This document shows, one piece after another, positions 14,859 to 20,840 of a DNA stretch of 20,840 nt. The stretch comes from Cyanobacteria bacterium UBA11153. GTDB taxonomy: Bacteria > Cyanobacteriota > Cyanobacteriia > Cyanobacteriales > Coleofasciculaceae. The stretch is from positions 1 through 20,840 of the forward strand of contig DOIX01000376.1 in the NCBI GenBank assembly GCA_003511885.1. Direction: 5' to 3'. Below the pieces are notes generated by a model. It searched no databases. It was not told the origin of the DNA and saw only the letters and a program-made list of their open reading frames with translations. The position numbers and the translations under genes were made by a program. Numbering within the stretch: position 1 is the first letter of the stretch; each line of letters begins with the position of its first letter.

Positions 14859-15598
14859 TTCAAGTCTCCTTTTGCCAGAAAATCCCAAACTGCTTCATCA
14901 ACCTCAAGAGGAAGGAGTTCCTCCCAGTGCAACCATCCCAACCCAGCAGATTTACTCCCACCCAATGCTTGAATATGTTTTAATCCAGCCCAAATTAAAG
15001 CTTTAGCGTAATCTGGCAATTCTGGTTTTAGGTTAGGTTGTAAGTGAATCTTCCCCTCAAATTTAAGTTGGGCATTAGCTGGTGATGTTTCCAAAAAGTA
15101 TAGTTTTTGGTCTTCCGCAGTGCGACGGAAGCGATTGATTGTGACACCCGGGCGGAGAACTTCAGGAGGTAAGTTATCGGGATCTTCCGTATAAATTACA
15201 TCATCAAAAATTGCACGGGATGGCAAGACAGGATTACCAAAAATCTGACAAATTAAGCAGTGATGATTTTTTTTGCCAGTAATTGCATCTGTAAATTCAT
15301 ATTTCTCGCGCTCAAAATATCCTGATACACCTACTCTTTGGGGACACATGGTTTGAGGATTTGGAGATTCACAGATTGACCAACGCAAGCCTCTAGCAAT
15401 CTTTTCGCATTCATGACGTAGCCTACCTTTAAGTTGAGAAGCAGGAATTAATAAATTTTTTTCAGCATTACGGACAATTGGTTTATCTGCTAAACTACCG
15501 GACGAACCACCTGCACCTACAGACAAAGCAGTATCGATTACTGCCGTTAAAATTGGTAAGGTTTCTACTGTGTTGGATAATTGCTGTAGATAAATCAT
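14855..15598 (-). CDS. Type III RAMP protein, Csm3-like, with putative zinc site
   Basis: The product is 247 residues. The loop SLADKPIVRNAEKNLLIPAS (35-54) holds Asp38 at the position of the Csm3 RNA-cleavage Asp, followed by the SQLKGRLRHECEKIARG helix. Cys76, Cys85, Cys114 and Cys117 (the last pair in HHCLICQIFG) look like a zinc knuckle found in several type III Cas7 proteins. The glycine-rich loop is ALGGSKSAGLGWL (211-223). It overlaps the cas10 stop by ATGA (15595-15598) and csx10 by the same arrangement, so the three core genes are translationally coupled. Its exact place in the complex relative to the other three RAMPs cannot be read from sequence. Confidence 0.82.
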   Translation of the reverse strand: MIYLQQLSNTVETLPILTAVIDTALSVGAGGSSGSLADKPIVRNAEKNLLIPASQLKGRLRHECEKIARGLRWSICESPNPQTMCPQRVGVSGYFEREKYEFTDAITGKKNHHCLICQIFGNPVLPSRAIFDDVIYTEDPDNLPPEVLRPGVTINRFRRTAEDQKLYFLETSPANAQLKFEGKIHLQPNLKPELPDYAKALIWAGLKHIQALGGSKSAGLGWLHWEELLPLEVDEAVWDFLAKGDLK

Positions 15599-17985
15599 GA
15601 GTTAGCCTCCGTAGTTACAGATTTTTTATTTGTTGATGCCATATCTGTTTCATCACTAAAAGGATATAAATCTACCAAATCTTGCCAGATTGTTTCGTAG
15701 ACTTTTTCTCTGAACATCCATGGAGCAATATTTCCTTCATTCGTCTTAGCTTGACACCAAGGTTCTTCAAAATATTTTTGCAGAATATTTCGTTGTTCTC
15801 GTTCTTTTAGGCGAGTGCGGAAATAACGATAGTTGAGGATAGTAGTCCGTTTACCCTGGACTAGCAAACTGCGAATTTGGTAGAGTTGCGATCGCGGAAA
15901 ATCAGAAACTTTTAACGCTTTAACTGCTTCAATCAATCCGCTCAATTCATAGAGTGTATATGGAGCAGCATATCGCCTCAATTCTGACCCTCTTATTTTT
16001 TTTGTTAAGCCTTCTTCACGAAACTCTTTAACCTTGGACGAAATCATTGTTACAGACTTCATTGTTAATATATCAACTGTGCCTCCATAGTAATTATAAC
16101 TATCTTTCAAGTCTTTAGCTTGTTTTTTAGCTGACTTCAATAATTGCTCGTAAAGTCTTTCAGCGTAATAAATAGGAGTTTTATAATCGGTAATCAAAAC
16201 TCCCACAGACATACTTAGCTTACATCTGCTGGGTTTAATATTTTCTCCTTGATAGCGATGGACTGACTTATCATCATGAGTTTTAGGTAAAGCATAGACT
16301 CCGTTTCTTACTTCTGCCAATTGTTTCTCAAATTCACTACCAATAGTTTGAGCAATTTCCAAGGCTTTATCGGCAGGTACAATCAGTAAAACATCATCTC
16401 CACCAATAGCGAGTATTTCAAAAGGATGAACAATTCTGCCATTACGATTTATCGATTCTGGCTCCGTTAAATTTTCTAGCTTGCGTGGATTAAGATGTTT
16501 TGCTAGTGCCGTATAAACAGAACTTTCCATCACCTGCAAAACATCCTGACTGAATTCTTGATATTCTTGTGGGGTTTTAATCTGTTTCTGGATATAGCCT
16601 CCCATATTATTCACATCAGCGGAGATATAGCCAACAAAACCATTACTACTGGTTATAGAATACTTCAGTAATTTTTTCTTAGGGAAGATTTGCTCTGAAC
16701 GGGATGCTTTACCAATTTCTTCAAGTCGTTTAGCTTCTATAACACGGTTTTCAGGAATACCTAAATAATAGTCTTGCCAAAGTCCAGAATCCTGCAAAAA
16801 TTGCTTGAACTTACTCACCCAACTTTCAACAAAACCAGGTTCCCAGTCTAGATCTAATTCTGTATCCCGACACCATTGACTCTCTTGTTCTTTTTTCGCT
16901 TTATCCCCCATAATTCGTTTACATCTTAAAGATTCTGATAAATAAGGTTTTCCCGGTAACTTATCTTCTCGAATCACAGCACAACGATATTCATTTTCAT
17001 CCCGTATCAGATAAGGATGGGTTTCATACATTGGAGGATAGCAACGACTGCTGCGATTAACTCCTAATCCATCATTACCATTACGACGTTGCTGGAAAAG
17101 TCCAGCTAGCTTACCTGCTAACTCGTTAAAGTTTTTGCGCTCTTGAAATGCCTGAGTTAGTTGTTCAACATTTTTCTTTTTTTTAGTTTGTTTATCTCGC
17201 GAACTACCAAAGTATGATTCTACTATAGGGTTAGTATGTACATCTTGTCGAAGATACCAATCTAGCCAAAGCTTATTGTCATCATTCAGTAACCCAAAGC
17301 GCAGTTCTAAAAGCCTAAATTTTTCACCTACAGCACAGGAATTAGCAGTTAACGTCCTTTCCGTATATCGCTTTTCAATCGCATTAGCGAGGTCATCAAC
17401 AAAAGCAGCAGGACAGAAAGCTAGAATATTACCACCTGTAGAGTAAATTATTAGTTCTGGAATCAGAACTTCGGACAATTTAGGCTCGCTCTCATTTTCT
17501 AACAAACACTTATCTAACCATTGTCTTACTTGTTGACACCAATTTCTAGCCTCTTGGCGTGCATCAGGATATATATCGCATACAGTTGGTTCTAGACCAA
17601 AAAATGCGGGTAAATCAATCAGGTTAATCTGATCTAATAATGCGGATGCCCCGCGTACATCTTGGATTTTGGCAGATTCAAACACATACTGCTTAATCTT
17701 AGTCGCACCACCATAAACCAAACCAATCTTAGTATCTTGATGCCATAAATCCGGATACTTATCCTGCAATTGAGCGATTGTTTCCGGAAAATAATCTTCC
17801 GGAATAGCCTCCAGTCGCCTGACTTCTGCAACTATCCCCGCTACTTCCCCTGGAATCTCTGTCTCATTCAGCAAAGCCTCTCGCATTTCCTGCAACAAAG
17901 GTAGAGGAAATTGAGGTTGTCGCCCCTTACCCCAAGCCAAACACCAGGCTATTGCGATCGTCATCGATTTTTTAGAATCTGTCAT
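15595..17985 (-). CDS. cas10: Cas10, type III CRISPR large subunit (cyclase intact, no HD domain seen)
   Basis: From the ATG at 17985 (MTDSKKSMTIAIAW) the product is 796 residues. Upstream starts to 18060 run through a palindromic repeat, and 17964 is also possible; no Shine-Dalgarno decides. The N-terminus goes straight into KIGLVYGGATKIKQYVFES and the first palm, whose motif is degenerate (STGGNILAFCPA, near residue 184). The second palm has YISADVNNMGG and the catalytic AIGGDDVLLIVP with GGDD at 528-531 (DNA 16393-16404), so cyclic oligoadenylate synthesis should be active. I see no His-Asp pair or room for the HD nuclease, so ssDNA cleavage is probably missing, as in many III-D Cas10. First gene of the operon; no convincing promoter seen directly upstream. 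Confidence 0.88.
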   Translation of the reverse strand: MTDSKKSMTIAIAWCLAWGKGRQPQFPLPLLQEMREALLNETEIPGEVAGIVAEVRRLEAIPEDYFPETIAQLQDKYPDLWHQDTKIGLVYGGATKIKQYVFESAKIQDVRGASALLDQINLIDLPAFFGLEPTVCDIYPDARQEARNWCQQVRQWLDKCLLENESEPKLSEVLIPELIIYSTGGNILAFCPAAFVDDLANAIEKRYTERTLTANSCAVGEKFRLLELRFGLLNDDNKLWLDWYLRQDVHTNPIVESYFGSSRDKQTKKKKNVEQLTQAFQERKNFNELAGKLAGLFQQRRNGNDGLGVNRSSRCYPPMYETHPYLIRDENEYRCAVIREDKLPGKPYLSESLRCKRIMGDKAKKEQESQWCRDTELDLDWEPGFVESWVSKFKQFLQDSGLWQDYYLGIPENRVIEAKRLEEIGKASRSEQIFPKKKLLKYSITSSNGFVGYISADVNNMGGYIQKQIKTPQEYQEFSQDVLQVMESSVYTALAKHLNPRKLENLTEPESINRNGRIVHPFEILAIGGDDVLLIVPADKALEIAQTIGSEFEKQLAEVRNGVYALPKTHDDKSVHRYQGENIKPSRCKLSMSVGVLITDYKTPIYYAERLYEQLLKSAKKQAKDLKDSYNYYGGTVDILTMKSVTMISSKVKEFREEGLTKKIRGSELRRYAAPYTLYELSGLIEAVKALKVSDFPRSQLYQIRSLLVQGKRTTILNYRYFRTRLKEREQRNILQKYFEEPWCQAKTNEGNIAPWMFREKVYETIWQDLVDLYPFSDETDMASTNKKSVTTEANS

Positions 17986-18016
17986 CTCATTTAGGTAAGC
18001 GAATATAAACAGGTTC

Positions 18017-18072
18017 GTAGTAAGCACTTTAGTGCTTAACATAATACGCTTTTGAGGCACTTTAGTGCCTAC
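18017..18072. repeat. GGCACTTTAGTGCC-type palindromes upstream of cas10
   Basis: Two palindromes, AAGCACTTTAGTGCTT (about 18023-18038) and AGGCACTTTAGTGCCT (18055-18070), match the tandem repeat at 5853-5906. They overlap the extended N-terminal frame of cas10, which argues for the downstream start. Confidence 0.7.
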
Positions 18073-18098
18073 TAATGATAACTTGCAGCAGTTGCGAT

Positions 18099-18222
18099 AA
18101 CCCGACAGTGGTTAAAACCACTGTCTCATAGCTCAAGTCAGTTAAAACTGACTGGAATCAGAATTTTAGTCCATTTTAATGGACTTGAGCTATTAGCCGT
18201 AGAATTAATTCTACGGCGGGTT
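18099..18222. repeat. Multi-hairpin repeat element, copy B (inverted relative to copy A)
   Basis: Hairpins in order: CAGTGGTT/AACCACTG (18106-18123), AGTCAGTT/AACTGACT (18136-18153), AGTCCATT/AATGGACT (18168-18185) and GTAGAAT/ATTCTAC (18199-18214). ATAGCTCAAG (18128-18137) pairs with CTTGAGCTAT (18184-18193), enclosing the two middle hairpins. The order is the reverse complement of copy A at 9125-9283. Several stems differ by paired changes (AGTCGGTT/AACCGACT against AGTCAGTT/AACTGACT), so structure rather than sequence is kept. Confidence 0.7.
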
Positions 18223-18333
18223 TTCTAGCTTACTGACAAGGGTGCAAGTTATGAGTACTACAAACACTAACGAAGCGGACTCGATCTAAATGTCTTAACC
18301 TCAATCCGTAGTACTTTATCCTTTATAACCCCA

Positions 18334-18367
18334 ATTGGAAAATGGAATTTCCAATCGCGAGTATAAT
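18334..18367 (+). promoter_or_regulatory. Candidate promoter with dyad upstream of the decayed toxin-antitoxin genes
   Basis: An 8-base dyad, ATTGGAAA (18334-18341) and TTTCCAAT (18348-18355), stands just before TATAAT (18362-18367). A dyad at this place could be an autoregulatory operator. No good -35 box is seen, and the nearest start is about 115 bases away. The rest of 18223-18483 shows no gene. Confidence 0.3.
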
Positions 18368-18483
18368 CTCTCGCCGACTTATACTAAGTTACATTAAGAG
18401 GGAACGGGGAATGGCTATCTTGTCATGTACGGCTATTTGCCGTATGATTTAAAGAGAATCTATCTAATTATCTGGAGGCTGTG

Positions 18484-18795
18484 ATGAGTAGCACAGTGAC
18501 CAAGAGCAATAAAGTAAAAACAGGGCGTTCAAAAGTTGAACGTCTGGAGGCTCGTATCAGTAAAGAGCAAAAGGAATTATTTCAACGTGCTGCGGATCTT
18601 CAAGGTAGATCCCTAACAGATTTTGTGATTGCCAGTGTTCTTGATGCTGCCAAACGAGCTATCAAAGAACATGAAATAATGATGCTGAGTGTACGAGATC
18701 GGGAAGTTTTTGTTTAAGCATTACTTAATCCCCCACAACCAAGCTCAAGACTTCGTGCAGCGGCGGGGCGCTATAAGCAATTAATGGACGAATGA
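18484..18795 (+). pseudogene. DUF1778 (TacA-like) antitoxin interrupted by an in-frame stop
   Basis: GGAGG at 18474-18478 sets the start at ATG 18484. The frame gives RLEARISKEQKELFQRAADL, the ribbon-helix-helix N-terminus, then TDFVIASVLDAAKRAIKEHE and VRDREVFV, where a TAA at 18715-18717 stops it. Without that codon the same frame continues ALLNPPQPSSRLRAAAGRYK to a TGA at 18793-18795, which is the normal C-terminal toxin-binding part of DUF1778 antitoxins. A single changed codon (usually Asn here) therefore removed the toxin-neutralising tail. The DNA-binding half could still be made and act as a free repressor. Confidence 0.75.
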
Positions 18796-19094
18796 ATAAA
18801 AATGATTTTTTAATCGAGAAGCTTGGGGCGCATCGTATTCTGATGAAAATCCAACCAATCCTTGAACACAAAGGGATTATTCATACCGATCCAGAAATTA
18901 TGAGTGGTGTTCCTGTTTTTGTTGGCACACGGGTTCCCTTACAAACCTTTTTTGATTACCTAGAAGGTGAATCAGGTTTAGCCGAATTTCTAGAAGACTT
19001 TCCCCACCTAAAAACACAAGCTATGCAAGTTTTGGAGGCGATCGCAAAAGTGATGCTAGATTGGGAGCGAACAGCTAATGCTCATTCTGCTTGA
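18792..19094 (+). CDS. DUF433 antitoxin, possibly fused to the N-terminal stub of a GNAT toxin
   Basis: The frame encodes 100 residues. From Met18 (ATG 18843) it reads MKIQPILEHKGIIHTDPEIM, then SGVPVFVGTRVPLQTFFDYL and FLEDFPHLKTQAMQVLEAIA, the DUF433 pattern, an antitoxin family that usually precedes a DUF5615 toxin. The first 14 residues, MNKNDFLIEKLGAH, instead match the start of the GNAT acetyltransferase toxins that follow DUF1778 antitoxins (F.IE.LG.HHDRS), and the ATG overlaps the DUF1778 stop as such pairs do. I infer a deletion that joined the GNAT start to a DUF433 gene. Translation may begin at either ATG. Confidence 0.6.
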   Translation: MNKNDFLIEKLGAHRILMKIQPILEHKGIIHTDPEIMSGVPVFVGTRVPLQTFFDYLEGESGLAEFLEDFPHLKTQAMQVLEAIAKVMLDWERTANAHSA

Positions 19095-19146
19095 TGAAAA
19101 CCTCCTCAGCAAAAAAACTGAAAAAACCGTTACTAGATATAGGTAA
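19078..19146 (+). pseudogene. DUF5615 PIN-like toxin remnant
   Basis: ATG at 19078 overlaps the DUF433 stop and gives MLILLDENLLSKK, the family's conserved start with the first catalytic Asp. A run of seven A (19111-19117) then shifts the frame to a TAA at 19144. Removing one A restores KLKKPLLDIG, as expected of the family. The rest of the gene is gone; a MITE-like element follows at 19197. Confidence 0.6.
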
Positions 19147-19196
19147 CATAACTCCTTTTTCCCTAAGTAATAATTGATTTTCCTGCATCAACCGAA

Positions 19197-19320
19197 TAGA
19201 CCTCCTGCAAAAGTCGATATTTAGGTGTAGGGGTGAAGCATTTGCGCCCGGATTTATGCGGAAAATCAATGATTTTATCCGCAAATGCTTCACCCTTCCA
19301 GGATTTTCGCAAGAGGTCTA
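19197..19320. mobile_element. MITE-like element with nested inverted repeats
   Basis: The ends are inverted (TAGACCTC.TGC.AAA...TC and its complement, ending aagaggtcta at 19320). Inside is a perfect 16-base inverted repeat, GGGTGAAGCATTTGCG (19231-19246) and its complement (19280-19295). There is no coding capacity. It separates the toxin remnant from the array. Confidence 0.55.
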
Positions 19321-19434
19321 ATGAATCGCGATCGCGGGAATTGATACCTTATCCTGCCCTCACCCATCCTACGCAAGAGGGGCGATCGCGCTTGGAAAGT
19401 TTTAAAGATGAAGAATTGTTTTGAATAGCTAATT

Positions 19435-20147
19435 GTTTCCATCCCCTTTCGGGGAAGCGGACTTGGAAAGTCATCGCCATCGATGATGACACCGAAACAG
19501 GGACGTTTCTATCCCCTTTCGGGGAAGCGGACTGGGAAAGACAATTCGTGTAGGCGTGGATACTACCGACATCACTCTGAGGTTTCCATCCCCTTTCGGG
19601 GAAGCGGACTTGGAAAGCAACGCCGAAGAGCTTGGAGCCGACTCTCTATCCTTTGTTTCCATCCCCTTTCGGGGAAGCGGACTTGGAAAGATTAACCATG
19701 AGCAAGCTCTTGCTGCTCAGATACAAGCGTTTCCATCCCCTTTCGGGGAAGCGGACTTGGAAAGTTGGTTTTTTCTCTTTCTTTGGTTTTGGTTTGTTCT
19801 GAAGTTTCCATCCCCTTTCGGGGAAGCGGACTTGGAAAGCCCACTTCGAACTTTTGACCTTTTCATTCAATCCTAAAAAGGTTTCCATCCCCTTTCGGGG
19901 AAGCGGACTTGGAAAGTGTGGTAAGTAAGTTTTCCTTGACTCGTCGATAAATGTAATGGTTTCCATCCCCTTTCGGGGAAGCGGACTTGGAAAGCCAAAG
20001 AGCAGGTTTGCCTGCGAATGGTCGAGCATCTTCTAGAAGTTTCCATCCCCTTTCGGGGAAGCGGACTTGGAAAGGAATGATGAAGAAGCGCAACCCATTT
20101 GGTACGTTTTTGTTTCCATCCCCTTTCGGGGAAGCGGACTTGGAAAG
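19435..20147 (-). CRISPR. CRISPR array, ten 36-base repeats and nine spacers
   Basis: Repeats start at 19435, 19505, 19582, 19655, 19729, 19804, 19881, 19959, 20039 and 20112. On the plus strand each runs from gtttccatcccctttcgggg to aagcggacttggaaag. Spacers are 34, 41, 37, 38, 39, 41, 42, 44 and 37 bases. On the minus strand each repeat ends CCCC-GAAA-GGGG-ATGGAAAC: a GNRA-capped stem with an 8-base tag after it, the normal Cas6 cleavage layout, so crRNAs come from the minus strand. The repeat at 19505 has two changes (gtttctatc, actgggaaag); degeneration at this end agrees with a leader on the right. The spacer at 19765-19803 is strongly T-rich on the plus strand. The variable spacer length is usual for type III-linked arrays. 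Confidence 0.97.
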
Positions 20148-20272
20148 AGTTCGCTGTAGAAGCCTTACGGGGTAAGGGTTTCAGACGACGATTCGACGCA
20201 TCTCAATAGAAGAGGCTATTTCCAATCAAAAATTGAGGAAAAAACAAGCTTAAAACCCTTACCCTGTATAGC

Positions 20273-20329
20273 ATCGACGCATCTCAACGAAAACAATAGG
20301 GTTTCAGCGATTTGGCGAGATGTGTCGAT
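20273..20329 (-). ncRNA. Structured leader hairpin with possible pseudoknot, copy 2
   Basis: ATCGACGCATCTC (20273-20285) pairs with GAGATGTGTCGAT (20317-20329) with one G-U. AAACCCT (20253-20259) is complementary to AGGGTTT in the loop (20298-20304). Compared with copy 1 the stem sequence changes on both arms while pairing is kept. Confidence 0.5.
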
Positions 20330-20391
20330 TTTTTTTTGACACAGATTTACCTATTCAATTTTCCTGGTTCGGAAAAGGCTGTATCCACGAG

Positions 20392-20418
20392 ATTATAGCA
20401 ATTAGCCCCAATTGTCAA
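20392..20418 (-). promoter_or_regulatory. Promoter of the CRISPR leader
   Basis: On the minus strand TTGACA (20413-20418) and TATAAT (20392-20397) with a 15-base spacer and an extended -10 (TGC before TATAAT). Short spacing is partly offset by the extended element. It would drive pre-crRNA synthesis. Confidence 0.7.
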
Positions 20419-20536
20419 GCCTGATGGAGATGGCAAATAGCGAGATGTAGGGGAATTTAAGTCGATTCTCCCCCCATCCCCCCAGATCCATTGATACCTG
20501 GAAAAGGAGATGGCATAAGCAGATGGGGTTGACACT

Positions 20537-20557
20537 CCCCGGTCTAAAGACACGGGG
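20537..20557 (-). repeat. IS200/IS605-type end hairpin, overlapping the tnpB stop
   Basis: CCCCG (20537-20541) pairs with CGGGG (20553-20557) around a loop holding the tnpB stop codon. This is the usual right-end structure of cyanobacterial IS200/IS605 elements and also part of the omega-RNA region. The element edge should be near 20530. Between it and the leader (20425-20530) I see only two short similar stretches (ggagatggcaaatagc and ggagatggcataagca). Confidence 0.65.
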
Positions 20558-20840
20558 ATTCTAAGTTCAACGTCAGAACTTGCTCTACCAGGTTTGCACC
20601 AAGTAGCGTAGAGGTCCCAACTCCCTTAGCGTTACTTCGGGGATGCCCTCCCCTAGATTTTGCCTGACGCAAAATGTTGATAGCCGCGTTCCAATCCCGA
20701 TGCAAAATGCAGCCACATTGACAAATATGGGTACGAGTAGATAGCGATTTCTTAACTACTCGTTTACATTGACTGCATTCTTGGGATGTGTAGTGTGGCC
20801 CAACAGCAACAGCTAGTTTTCCAAACTTTTTAGCAAAATA
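20544..20840 (-). CDS. tnpB: TnpB (OrfB, IS200/IS605 family), C-terminal part; runs off the window
   Basis: Reading leftward from the window edge the frame is open for 98 residues to a TAG at 20544-20546. It begins FGKLAVAVGPHYTSQECSQC and continues KRVVKKSLSTRTHICQCGC, the zinc-ribbon with two Cys pairs (second pair CQC, one residue closer than the usual C..C). HRDWNAAINIL supplies the last RuvC catalytic Asp. The tail ends LNLESPCL, as in many cyanobacterial TnpB. TnpB is an RNA-guided nuclease that uses an omega-RNA made from this 3' end. The 5' end is outside the window, so completeness is unknown. Confidence 0.85.
   Translation of the reverse strand, partial: YFAKKFGKLAVAVGPHYTSQECSQCKRVVKKSLSTRTHICQCGCILHRDWNAAINILRQAKSRGGHPRSNAKGVGTSTLLGANLVEQVLTLNLESPCL

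Larger units (their letters stand above)
20148..20424 (-). promoter_or_regulatory. CRISPR leader of the main array
   Basis: It abuts the last repeat. Bases 20218-20424 correspond to the orphan leader at 4801-5007. The 70 bases nearest the array (20148-20217) have no counterpart there but contain a partial repeat of leader parts: cgacgcatctcaa occurs near 20197 and again at 20276, and ccttacggggtaagg with gggtttcag echoes the pseudoknot region. The leader transcript would be roughly 240 bases before the first repeat. Confidence 0.75.

Noticed and set aside
19435..20147. Plus-strand orientation of the array
   Set aside because: The stem and 8-base tag, the degenerate unit at the left end, and the promoter on the right all favour minus-strand transcription.
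19483..20175. Open frames on both strands through the CRISPR array
   Set aside because: They translate the 36-base repeat over and over in several frames; no independent coding support.

Overview
The window looks cyanobacterial. It carries several copies of the HIP1 octamer GCGATCGC (for example near 691, 6754, 7502, 14733, 15888, 19328 and 19382), dispersed palindromic repeats of cyanobacterial style, Uma2 and DUF433/DUF5615 family genes, and a CRISPR repeat whose crRNA 5' tag would read ATGGAAAC. It is an accessory defence island. Nearly everything is transcribed leftward (minus strand).

Layout, right to left along transcription. At 20544-20840 is the C-terminal end of an IS200/IS605-type TnpB with its end hairpin. 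At 20148-20424 is a CRISPR leader with a near-consensus promoter, followed by a 10-repeat, 9-spacer array (19435-20147). Between the array and the cas operon, on the plus strand, lies a group of decaying toxin-antitoxin genes: a DUF1778 antitoxin with an in-frame stop, a DUF433 antitoxin that may be fused to a GNAT-toxin stub, and a frameshifted DUF5615 toxin remnant. A MITE-like element follows them. From 17985 to 5225 runs a large type III-D-like CRISPR operon: cas10 (no visible HD domain, intact GGDD), a Csm3-like RAMP, csx10, a Cas11-like small subunit, a CARF effector with a RelE-like tail, an Uma2 gene, a second Csm3-like RAMP, two tandem paralogous PD-(D/E)XK proteins, a third RAMP, a Csx19-like protein, a fourth RAMP, a second Uma2 gene, and an unrecognised protein with a possible OB-like C-terminus. 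Several genes overlap by ATGA, indicating translational coupling. No cas1 or cas2 is present.

Further left are duplicated palindromes (5080-5244) and a second copy of the CRISPR leader (4801-5007) with no array beside it. Then come a small gene paired with a retropepsin-like protease, a HigB/HigA toxin-antitoxin pair whose antitoxin carries a threefold 28-residue repeat, a two-repeat CRISPR remnant (2795-2894), cas6 fused to a C-terminal helix-turn-helix, and an envelope protein of TonB-like architecture.

How the parts work together (inference from family knowledge): Cas6 trims the minus-strand array transcript. The Cas10/RAMP/Csx10/Cas11 complex binds target RNA. Cas10 makes cyclic oligoadenylate through GGDD. 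The CARF protein senses it and probably attacks translation or mRNA. The most notable items are the orphan leader with a covarying hairpin and possible pseudoknot, the CARF-RelE-like effector, and the twin nuclease-fold genes embedded among the RAMP genes.
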